A DNA stretch of 64,000 bases from Vibrio sp. VB16 (GTDB lineage: Bacteria; Pseudomonadota; Gammaproteobacteria; Enterobacterales; Vibrionaceae), in NCBI RefSeq assembly GCF_015594925.2, contig NZ_CP087591.1, forward strand, positions 186,001 through 250,000, read 5' to 3'. A program made the translations under genes and the position numbers. The notes beneath the pieces are model-generated. The model did not search any database. It saw only the letters and a program-made list of their open reading frames with translations, and was not told where the DNA came from. Within the stretch, counting starts at the first letter, position 1; each line of letters starts with the position of its first letter. Below are positions 9,293 through 17,051 of the stretch, in pieces.

Positions 9293-11287
9293 TTAGCTTT
9301 TTGTTCGCCCTTTAATGAGCAGAAGTATGAAATAGACGCCACCTATGATGGACACTATCGTACCCGCCGCGATTTGCGATGGATACACTATATTTTGTCC
9401 TAACCAATCTGAAAAGAGCATAAGTGTGCCCCCTATCAAAGCAGTAGTAATTAATTGCTGTCCTACCTTTCTTGCACCCAACATGACCGAAATATGCGGT
9501 GCTAACAACCCAACAAATGCCACTGGCCCCATAAAACTGGTTACCACACCACATAGTAATGCTACACAACAGAGTAAAATGATAAATACTCTGCCAACAT
9601 TAATTCCGCGCGATTGCGCAAAAACTCGACCAGCGGAGATAAGCGTCAACCATCGCTGTGTTAGGAAAACGAAAGCGATCAATATCGCAACCATCACCGC
9701 TAATATGACAGCGTATTGTGGTGATACTCTATAAGTAGAGCCCGCTAACCAATTTAGAATAACATAAGAGTTCTCATCGCCACGTACCAATGAAAATTGG
9801 ACCATAGCCTCAATCAGAGCCGTTAAGGCAATCCCAATAAGTACCATCATAGATGGTGCATAGTGATGTCTTCTACCCAATAGAAGCAAAATTGCGAGAG
9901 CCAGTAAACTACCAAAAAAGGCGATTAAAGGTGCCGCTTCAAATATATTAAAACCTAAAAACAGGCTGCTACCCACTAGCGCAAATGTCGCACCAGCGGA
10001 AAGGCCCAAGATATCAGGACTCGCTAATGGGTTATAAATCAAACGTTGCAACAACACCCCTGCCACACCTATACCAGCACCAGCGGATAACGACGTTAAC
10101 ATTCTAGGCCAACGGAGTTCTAAACCAAACTCACTCGGCCACTTTAGTGACCATACGATACTTTGATCTATCACTTGTTTAGAAACAAAAATGGACAGAA
10201 AGAAAACCCCTATCAAAACGAAAACCACACCGATTATCGTCTCTATTTTGAACATAAAGTTGGTCTTAGGTAAGGTGAAAGAAAGGCTATCTTGCGCTTT
10301 CAATTGCGTACGGGAAAAATAGATCAGAGCCGGAGCCCCAATAAATGCCGCTGCTATACCACTTGGAACAATATCTAAACTAAGCGAGCTCAACCAAATG
10401 GCTAATGTATCCGTAAATACGAGCAAAAACGCCCCCAAAACGGTACTTAAATTTAGCTCCGCCAATGGTGTTCTCGCCCCTAATTTCCTCGCGATATTTG
10501 GCGCTAATAGTCCGATAAAGCTGATGACGCCAACGGTAGAGATAACGGCAGAGACAACCCAAAGGCCCAAACCAATTAACAACAGAAACATAGGAACGAT
10601 ATTCAAACCCCGAGCCGCGGCATTCGTCTGCCCTAATCTTAGTAAAGCTAACACTCGTGGTGCGAACGCAAAAATCAGCAAAGCAGGCATTAACTTAGGC
10701 AACAACCACCTTACTTGATCCCAGCCATTTTGCGCTAAATCCCCTGCGCCCCAAATAAACAGATTCTTAGAGGATTGTTCATTGAGTAAAATAATCGCGG
10801 TGGCGATAGCGCCTAGAAGAATATTCACGGCCATCCCGGCGAGCACCACTGGTAATCCAGATAAGTTCCTCAAACCAGAAATAAGAATCACCAGCAACAG
10901 AGTTAGCATCGCCCCAAGCAAAGCAAAAATAGTTGAAAAATCGCTGGCTAATGCCGGGAACCAGATATTGCAAACGACAAGCGCCAACCATGCACCTGAT
11001 GCCGAACCAAGGGTTAATGGTGAGACCAATGGATTTTGGGTTAACTGTTGCATCAAACTGCCCACCAACCCCAATGTGGCACCCACCACCAACGCCATCA
11101 TTAGCCTAGGCAATCGAGATTCAAGAAATAGAATTGAAACATAATCAAACTCTTCATTCGCGCCATAAAACCATTTTTGCAATGCGTTCATTTGCATCTG
11201 AACGCTCATATCACTGGTTATCTGTAACGACAATATCAAACCTAGAAATAAAAAGATTAGAGCGGAAAAATAACGTTTTTTGATCAT
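9293..11287 (-). CDS. fhuB: FhuB-type fused ferri-siderophore ABC permease
   Basis: At 664 residues this is a tandem FecCD permease. Each half carries the family patterns: half one has RLPRLMMALVVGATLGLVGSLMQ and the coupling segment TVGVISFIGLLAPNIAR; half two has RWPRMLTSLSAGAGIGVAGVLLQ and FMGPVAFVGLLAPHISV. About twenty membrane segments are expected. A double-length permease is typical of hydroxamate (FhuB) importers. It transports the siderophore from the periplasm, powered by the ATPase at 12231-12998. Gaps to the neighbours are 2 and 6 bases. Confidence 0.92.
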   Translation of the reverse strand: MIKKRYFSALIFLFLGLILSLQITSDMSVQMQMNALQKWFYGANEEFDYVSILFLESRLPRLMMALVVGATLGLVGSLMQQLTQNPLVSPLTLGSASGAWLALVVCNIWFPALASDFSTIFALLGAMLTLLLVILISGLRNLSGLPVVLAGMAVNILLGAIATAIILLNEQSSKNLFIWGAGDLAQNGWDQVRWLLPKLMPALLIFAFAPRVLALLRLGQTNAAARGLNIVPMFLLLIGLGLWVVSAVISTVGVISFIGLLAPNIARKLGARTPLAELNLSTVLGAFLLVFTDTLAIWLSSLSLDIVPSGIAAAFIGAPALIYFSRTQLKAQDSLSFTLPKTNFMFKIETIIGVVFVLIGVFFLSIFVSKQVIDQSIVWSLKWPSEFGLELRWPRMLTSLSAGAGIGVAGVLLQRLIYNPLASPDILGLSAGATFALVGSSLFLGFNIFEAAPLIAFFGSLLALAILLLLGRRHHYAPSMMVLIGIALTALIEAMVQFSLVRGDENSYVILNWLAGSTYRVSPQYAVILAVMVAILIAFVFLTQRWLTLISAGRVFAQSRGINVGRVFIILLCCVALLCGVVTSFMGPVAFVGLLAPHISVMLGARKVGQQLITTALIGGTLMLFSDWLGQNIVYPSQIAAGTIVSIIGGVYFILLLIKGRTKS

Positions 11288-11289
11288 AA

Positions 11290-12237
11290 TTAATTCGTTT
11301 TTACGGTGTGAGGCGCGATCTCTAACAACGCGGTTGATAACACTTGAGCATTATAGAGAATCGACATGGCACCGCCGTAATTCCATACCGCAGACACACT
11401 ATTAACCCTGTCATTTCTTACGAATGGCATCGCCTTCCATAACACCGAATTTGTCACCTTATCCTCTTGTTCAAAAGGCTTGAAGTAAAGTGCTACGCTT
11501 GCATCCGTTAACTCGAATAACGCTTTCAACCTTTTTTGAGTTACCCCCCATTGAGTAGCAGGTTGAGGTAACGCTGGTGACACCCCTAATTGCTGCAGCG
11601 CAAACTGTGTAATCGAATTATCACCATACAAATAGATCGATGAAGTGCTAGAGAATCGAAAGGCGGCAACGGTTGGGAGTTTCCCATTGTAAGCCGTTTC
11701 TAAACCATGCTTTAGTTGCGCTAGTTCATAAAACATATCCGTTAGTTTTTCTTCCGCGTACGCTTGCTTACCTAGTACTTTCGCAATGCTACGGAAGTTT
11801 TGAATGGCCGCCTTCACGTTGTCATGATCGGCACTGAAGGTTTCAAAAGTAAGCACGGGCGCAATGCGTTCTAGCCTCGGAATGAGATCGACTTGTGGTG
11901 ATGAGATAATGATGACATCCGGATTTAGTTCTGCTAAACGCTCTATATTAGGCTCTACTCTGGTGCCAATATCCTGTACTGAGCTCGGTACTTCTGGCTG
12001 CACGACCCATTCGCTATATCCAGTAATATTGGGCATAGCCACTGGGACGACACCCAATTCCAAAACCTGTTCTGCTATATCCCAGTTCAATGCGGCTACT
12101 TTAACGGGCACTTTTGAAAGTATCTGTAGACCCCTCGTGTCTTCTATTTGTATTTGAGAAGACGTCGGCTCTATTTGGGCAAAAGAATAGCCAGAATAAA
12201 GAGAGCATAGTGTTATTAATATTGATTTAATTAGCAT
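11290..12237 (-). CDS. fhuD: Periplasmic ferri-siderophore-binding protein (FhuD-like)
   Basis: The 315-residue protein has a signal peptide (MLIKSILITLCSLYSGYSFAQ) and the class III binding-protein fold: KVAALNWDIAEQVLELGVVPVAMPNITGY, then ERLAELNPDVIIISSPQ, then the connecting helix and C-lobe (ASVALYFKPFEQED). It delivers the iron-siderophore to the FhuB-type permease. It overlaps the ATPase gene by 7 bases. The hydroxamate specificity is inferred from the fused permease and FhuF neighbours, not from residues. Confidence 0.88.
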   Translation of the reverse strand: MLIKSILITLCSLYSGYSFAQIEPTSSQIQIEDTRGLQILSKVPVKVAALNWDIAEQVLELGVVPVAMPNITGYSEWVVQPEVPSSVQDIGTRVEPNIERLAELNPDVIIISSPQVDLIPRLERIAPVLTFETFSADHDNVKAAIQNFRSIAKVLGKQAYAEEKLTDMFYELAQLKHGLETAYNGKLPTVAAFRFSSTSSIYLYGDNSITQFALQQLGVSPALPQPATQWGVTQKRLKALFELTDASVALYFKPFEQEDKVTNSVLWKAMPFVRNDRVNSVSAVWNYGGAMSILYNAQVLSTALLEIAPHTVKTN

Positions 12238-12998
12238 ATAACCGCCACTTTAGCGTTTTTATCTGGGTGATTGATTAATTGGACGTGGGCAGAAAATAAC
12301 TCTGTGAGTCTATTTTCATCGTGTAAAACGCTCGCATCGCCTTCGAATGCAATGCGACCTTGCTTCAAGGCGATGACTTTTGTGGCATATCTAAGGGCTA
12401 AGTTGAGGTCATGCAAAATGACCACTACGCCCTTCCCTGTCTCTTGATTTAATCGTTGTAACAAATCCATTATCTGATACTGATATTGGATATCTAATGC
12501 GGACGTAGGCTCATCCAAAATAAGCAAGCCAGACTGCTGTGCAAGCAACATCGCAATCCAAGCACGTTGCCTCTCTCCACCAGAAAGTTCGTCGGCAAGG
12601 GCGTGTCGAAATTTACCGATCTGAGTTTGTTCTATCGCTTGATCTATATATAAACCATCTTCTTTCGTCCAACGAGAAAGTACGCCACGCCAAGGATATC
12701 GACCTAAACGGACGAGCTCTTCAACACTTAATCCTGCCACTTCTGGTAATGTCTGTGGCAGGTACGCAATCTCACGGGCCAGTTTTTTACTACTTAAATG
12801 ACGTAACAATGTACCTTTCCATTTCACACTCCCTTCATCAGGGCGTATATGGTTAGCCAATAAATTCACAAGCGTCGACTTTCCTGAGCCGTTGTGCCCC
12901 ATTACGATCGTGAGCGCTTTGGGGTCAATAGAGAGCTGATCGACATCTAAGATCACTCTTTGGTCTCGGGTCACCTTAATATTCTCTAACTGGTACAT
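12231..12998 (-). CDS. fhuC: Ferri-siderophore ABC transporter ATPase (FhuC-like)
   Basis: The 255-residue ATPase has Walker A GHNGSGKST, signature LSGGERQRAWIAM, Walker B LLILDEPTSALD and the H-loop VVILHDLNLALRYA, the pattern of FepC/FhuC importers. It drives uptake through the permease at 9293-11287. It overlaps the fhuF-like gene by 13 bases and fhuD-like by 7, indicating translational coupling. Confidence 0.92.
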   Translation of the reverse strand: MYQLENIKVTRDQRVILDVDQLSIDPKALTIVMGHNGSGKSTLVNLLANHIRPDEGSVKWKGTLLRHLSSKKLAREIAYLPQTLPEVAGLSVEELVRLGRYPWRGVLSRWTKEDGLYIDQAIEQTQIGKFRHALADELSGGERQRAWIAMLLAQQSGLLILDEPTSALDIQYQYQIMDLLQRLNQETGKGVVVILHDLNLALRYATKVIALKQGRIAFEGDASVLHDENRLTELFSAHVQLINHPDKNAKVAVIC

Positions 12999-13726
12999 AT
13001 TCGTTCTCTTTTTCTAGGGCAATTTGAGCAAAGCTGACCTTGTTCTGTTTTGTACACAAGGCAGCAACTGCGCCTAACAAACCGCAACGACCCGTCCATA
13101 GACTCTGAATATGACCGTAGATTATTGAGTGGCAGTCGGCATGAAGAGAGCCACAGTTCAGCATGGTGATACAATATCTGGTTATCTATATCTGGCCTTG
13201 CTACCCGCAGTTTCACTAAACTCTCAAGCAATGCATCCGCGAGAATCTGTCTCGTAAAACCAGGGCGACACCGTAACCACGAATCGATCAGTAATCGGTA
13301 GTGTTCAAACATTTGCGTTAATTGAATACCAGCTCTACTAACCAAGTTAGGGATCTCATCCGTTATAAAGTCGAGCGTCTGAAAACGATATCCCATGATA
13401 TAGGCGTCTTCTCTTTGTTGAGCAAAACCGTCAAAAGCAGGTAATGCTTGCAGCCCATAGATAGATATCACACTGATGTAAATAGGCTGCCAGCAAAGCA
13501 ACTCCCACGTTCTTGTTAGCCAATACGCGTGACCCGCTTCTGGATGGGCCAACTCAATAGCACCATACAGATGTTTAATCACGGTGAGGTCGCTTGATTC
13601 TCCAACTAACATTGTTGAATCAAAAGGCGCTAAGCCCCCTTTTAGATAAGGCGTAACGGTTTGACACAGGGCGTCTAACTGCTTAAATCGTTCTCTATTT
13701 TGTGTTTCAATAATATTCATATTCAA
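12986..13726 (-). CDS. fhuF: FhuF-like siderophore-iron reductase
   Basis: The 246-residue cytoplasmic protein ends in the FhuF [2Fe-2S] motif C-C-x10-C-x2-C: Cys221, Cys222, Cys233 and Cys236 in SCCLVYKTEQGQLCSNCP. FhuF proteins reduce hydroxamate-bound Fe3+ after import and so release the iron. The location between the receptor gene and the ABC importer genes fits. A hairpin separates it from the receptor gene upstream. Confidence 0.88.
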   Translation of the reverse strand: MNMNIIETQNRERFKQLDALCQTVTPYLKGGLAPFDSTMLVGESSDLTVIKHLYGAIELAHPEAGHAYWLTRTWELLCWQPIYISVISIYGLQALPAFDGFAQQREDAYIMGYRFQTLDFITDEIPNLVSRAGIQLTQMFEHYRLLIDSWLRCRPGFTRQILADALLESLVKLRVARPDIDNQILYHHAELWLSSCRLPLNNLRSYSESMDGSLRFVRRSCCLVYKTEQGQLCSNCPRKRERICTS

Positions 13727-13731
13727 ATCGT

Positions 13732-13761
13732 GAGCGCAGCCTATATTAGTAGGCAGCGCTC
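13732..13761 (-). terminator. Hairpin between receptor and fhuF-like gene
   Basis: GAGCGCAGCCT and AGGCAGCGCTC form an 11-bp stem with one A-A mismatch and an 8-base loop. No T tract follows on the minus strand, so it may be a partial attenuator or an RNA-processing or stabilising site that lets receptor mRNA exceed importer mRNA. Confidence 0.5.
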
Positions 13762-13776
13762 GTAAGTTAACGCCCT

Positions 13777-15951
13777 TTAATATTGGTAGTTGACGTTAAG
13801 TTCAACGGTTTGTTCTGCGCCATACCAGCAGTTCGCCGTGTCATAACAGGTGTAATACTCTTTGTTAAACAGGTTACTCGCAGAAAGATTCACTGTTGCA
13901 CCTTGCAACGATTCAGATACGCCCTGTAAGTCATACCCTAGGGACAAATCAACCAAGGTGTAGCTTGGAACTTTGCCGGTATTTGCCGCATCTATTTGCA
14001 TGTCGCCTACATAACGCACACCAGCTCCTACTTTTGTACCCGCAAGGGCACCTTGGGAAATCTGATAATCTGACCAAAGATTGGCGCTATGCTCTGGGAC
14101 ATAAATCGGTGTTGTCCCTTCAAGCCCACCAACGCTATCCTCCGTGATTTCCATATCGATATAGGCGTAACTCGCACGAATATCCCACGCTGATGTAATC
14201 GCAACTTGTCCTTGCAATTCAACCCCTTGAGATACCACCTCACCCAACTGAAGTTTTGCTCCCCAAATATCATTTGGGTTGGCCATCAACGCATCACTTT
14301 TAACAATGTGGAATACAGAGGCAGAACCGTTAATCGTTCTATCCGCGGATTGATATTTCACGCCAACCTCTACCTGTTCACCCATTTCAGGGTTGTAAGC
14401 AACGCCGTCGCTATTTAGCCCAGTAGCAGGTTCAAAGCTGGTCGCATAGCTAGCAAAAGGGGCAACACCATTATCAAATTCATACAGAGCGCCTAACCGA
14501 TAAGAAAATTGACCGTGATCGGCTTTCGTATCCGTATTTGCACTGCCAACGACGTGTTGAACACTTTTACTTTCATAATTATCATATCGACCACCTGCAA
14601 TCATAACTAAACGGTCCCAACGTAACTGGTCTTGAAAGTAGACGCCTAATTGCTCAACTGAAATATCATATTTCGCGTTATAATTTTCACTCAATGAGTC
14701 TCGGTCTAACAGATTATTGTCCGGTGAGTAGATATTAAACGCATAGAACGAAGCAGAAGAACTCGCATACTCTTTATAAGCGGATTCTCCGTCAAGACGC
14801 TGATAATCCAACCCAAACAATAGGTTATGTTCAATATCACCTGTATACACATAACCAGACAATTGGTTATCGATAACATAGCCTTTTGACTCTTCATCGG
14901 TACTGTAGATATTTCGAGCTAATGTCCCTGTCGATTCGTCAAAGCTCGACGCTCGGTGATAGGTGTTTTTCTGCGAAAGTTCTGCGTCGGTATATCGGAA
15001 GTTTTGCAAAAACGACCAGTTATCACTTATCTCATGGTTGATTTTATACCCCATCATCAAAAACTCTCGCTCAAACGAACTCCAGTTTTTGTCACCTGCA
15101 AAGGTAGACGAACTGGTTGCGCCATTCGAATTAGGGTAAATCATCCCGGATGCAGGTAATGAAGAGTTCATACCCATTGCAGGGTCATTCTGATAATACA
15201 GATTAAAATTGATCAAGGTTTTATCTGTAACTTGCCAGTCAATTGAAGGGGCAATAACGAAACGTTCTTCTTCGGTGTAATCAACTTGCCCGTCTTGCTT
15301 ACGCGCTAACGCGATAAATCGATAACTGAGATCACTATCACCAAACTGGCCGGTGGTATCAATGGAGGCTTCAACCAGATTTCGCGAACCTGTAGCAAGT
15401 CCAAGCTTCGTCGCAGATTGTTCTTGTGGTGATTTAGCAATCATATTCACCATTCCACCCGGCGGCATTGAGCCATAAAGCACCGATGAAGGCCCCTTAA
15501 ATATTTCCACCTGTTGTAGAGCAATGGGATCAATTTGTGGCTGCAAATTCCAGCCTGTTAAGGACTGCAAGAGCAATCCATCATAATAGCTTTGTGTCGC
15601 ATTAAATCCACGAATTGTGAACGTGTCATACATGGTCACCGCACCACCTTTCGTCTCGGTTACGACTCCGGGGGCATAACGAAGTGCTTGGTTTAGCGAT
15701 TTAACGTTGCGTTGTTCTAATTCTTCAGCATCAATAACCGTAATACCTTGGGGTGTTTCTTCTGGATTCAATGAGGTTTTTGTCGCTGTATTTCGGTACG
15801 ATTGGCCTAGCACCTGAATCGTTTCTGTATTCGATTGGGAGTCTGTCGAGTCTGCAAGTGCGCTAGCAGAAAATGAGAAGCTAAAAGTAAGCGCTATCGC
15901 CGTTGTGATTGCACTGAGTTTGAACCCAGCATTGTTGTGAATTTTATTCAT
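13777..15951 (-). CDS. TonB-dependent ferri-siderophore receptor (FhuA/FoxA class)
   Basis: The outer-membrane receptor has a signal peptide (MNKIHNNAGF...SASALA), a TonB box near the mature N-terminus (ETIQV), a plug domain (TPQGITVIDAEELEQR... VEIFKGPSSVLYG... PPGGMVNMIAKSP) and a beta-barrel ending in NVNYQY with terminal aromatic. The paired cysteines near the end (YYTCYDTANCWYG) resemble hydroxamate receptors of the FhuA group. The frame is open to 16005, but the ATG at 15951 has an AGG five bases upstream and directly begins the signal peptide. A Fur box lies 53 bases upstream. The ligand is probably a hydroxamate siderophore, by context. Confidence 0.9.
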   Translation of the reverse strand: MNKIHNNAGFKLSAITTAIALTFSFSFSASALADSTDSQSNTETIQVLGQSYRNTATKTSLNPEETPQGITVIDAEELEQRNVKSLNQALRYAPGVVTETKGGAVTMYDTFTIRGFNATQSYYDGLLLQSLTGWNLQPQIDPIALQQVEIFKGPSSVLYGSMPPGGMVNMIAKSPQEQSATKLGLATGSRNLVEASIDTTGQFGDSDLSYRFIALARKQDGQVDYTEEERFVIAPSIDWQVTDKTLINFNLYYQNDPAMGMNSSLPASGMIYPNSNGATSSSTFAGDKNWSSFEREFLMMGYKINHEISDNWSFLQNFRYTDAELSQKNTYHRASSFDESTGTLARNIYSTDEESKGYVIDNQLSGYVYTGDIEHNLLFGLDYQRLDGESAYKEYASSSASFYAFNIYSPDNNLLDRDSLSENYNAKYDISVEQLGVYFQDQLRWDRLVMIAGGRYDNYESKSVQHVVGSANTDTKADHGQFSYRLGALYEFDNGVAPFASYATSFEPATGLNSDGVAYNPEMGEQVEVGVKYQSADRTINGSASVFHIVKSDALMANPNDIWGAKLQLGEVVSQGVELQGQVAITSAWDIRASYAYIDMEITEDSVGGLEGTTPIYVPEHSANLWSDYQISQGALAGTKVGAGVRYVGDMQIDAANTGKVPSYTLVDLSLGYDLQGVSESLQGATVNLSASNLFNKEYYTCYDTANCWYGAEQTVELNVNYQY

Positions 15952-16003
15952 AGTAACCTGCATAATAAGAACGGTATTAATATATGTACTGATTTCTCTT
16001 AAC

Positions 16004-16022
16004 ATTAATGAGAATCATTATC
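16004..16022 (-). promoter_or_regulatory. Fur box upstream of the siderophore receptor
   Basis: ATTAATGAGAATCATTATC matches the 19-bp Fur consensus GATAATGATAATCATTATC at 16 of 19 positions. It lies 53 bases upstream of the receptor start, in the 156-base gap after the AraC gene. It should repress the receptor, and by read-through the importer and TonB genes, when iron is plentiful. Confidence 0.85.
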
Positions 16023-16107
16023 ATGCAGATAATAGACGAGTTCGATCGAAAAAAGATAACAATTTGGTGCAACTATCACTGATATTTCTATTGCAGTTAG
16101 ATAAGGT

Positions 16108-17007
16108 TTATTGATAAATAGGCAACCAATATTCGGCGAGTATCGTTCGTTGATCATTATCGAAAGGCGGGTGATAAATCTCCATTTCAAACGCATTGTC
16201 TACCGCTTTATACCCAGATTCAGGAAGCCACATTGCGACTAACCAAGTTACGGCTTTATAAAATTCATCGACATCGCCTTGATATGGCAAGACGGCGTAG
16301 CTGCTCTCTCCTATTTCTAGCTTCTTGCAAATTAATCCATTATTTGAGGACTTTTCTGCCATTATTTTCTCCACGCCCGCCCAATAGATAAGTTCTCCAT
16401 CTACCTGACTAGGCGACATATCAATGATGCCTATATGGGGTACGTTAACCACATTAGTGAGATCCGTTTGCTTAAAGAATGTCTCCCACGCGTAAGGAAC
16501 CGTGCTAGAAAAATCGGGTTCTGGCGACTGAAGTCCTCTAATTATCGACGGCACGCCATTGATAGAAAAAGCATTTTTGTGTTCCAAGCGAACTTGATAG
16601 AGCGTATTTTCTGGATAGAATACGGATTCACTGCTCTTAATTGGCTTGGTCAAAGGCGTTTTAATTCCCGTCTTTAATCCGTTCGATTGATAGCGTTTAG
16701 GTGATACACCGAAGAACTGCTTAAAGGCTCGGCTAAAAGCTATCTCGGAATTAAACCCAAATTCATACGCCACATCTAATATGCGGTGCTTTCCATCAAG
16801 CACCATTAATGCTGCTTGACTGAGCTTAATTTCCCGAACATATTGCGCCACACTGAAACCGGTATACGCCTGAAAAACTCTCTGCAATTGCCACCTAGAC
16901 CAGCAGCTTTTCGCGGCTAACTCGTCTAGGCTTAATGGCTCCTGAATATTGTCATGTATATAGTCGAGCAATTTTTCTATTCTGGTATAAGGTATCTTCG
17001 CGTTCAC
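16108..17007 (-). CDS. AraC-family regulator with GyrI-like ligand domain
   Basis: The 299-residue protein has an N-terminal AraC/XylS double HTH (LDYIHDNIQEPLSLDELAAKSCWSRWQLQRVF... AFSRAFKQFFGVSPKRYQ) and a C-terminal GyrI-like domain from about residue 125, the Rob-like layout. Translation starts at GTG (17007); no in-frame ATG precedes it nearby. It sits between the FTR1/cytochrome cluster (44-base gap) and the siderophore receptor. I infer that it activates the receptor operon on sensing a ligand, as AraC regulators do in other siderophore loci; being at the 3' end of the Fur-controlled cluster it may itself be iron-regulated. Confidence 0.82.
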   Translation of the reverse strand: MNAKIPYTRIEKLLDYIHDNIQEPLSLDELAAKSCWSRWQLQRVFQAYTGFSVAQYVREIKLSQAALMVLDGKHRILDVAYEFGFNSEIAFSRAFKQFFGVSPKRYQSNGLKTGIKTPLTKPIKSSESVFYPENTLYQVRLEHKNAFSINGVPSIIRGLQSPEPDFSSTVPYAWETFFKQTDLTNVVNVPHIGIIDMSPSQVDGELIYWAGVEKIMAEKSSNNGLICKKLEIGESSYAVLPYQGDVDEFYKAVTWLVAMWLPESGYKAVDNAFEMEIYHPPFDNDQRTILAEYWLPIYQ

Positions 17008-17051
17008 AATCCAAATTCCCTTACCGTTAACATGGCTGAATTAAAACTCAT

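Noticed and set aside
9345..9734. A 129-residue plus-strand frame inside the FhuB-type permease
   Set aside because: The composition is low-complexity and antisense to a conserved permease; it is a shadow.
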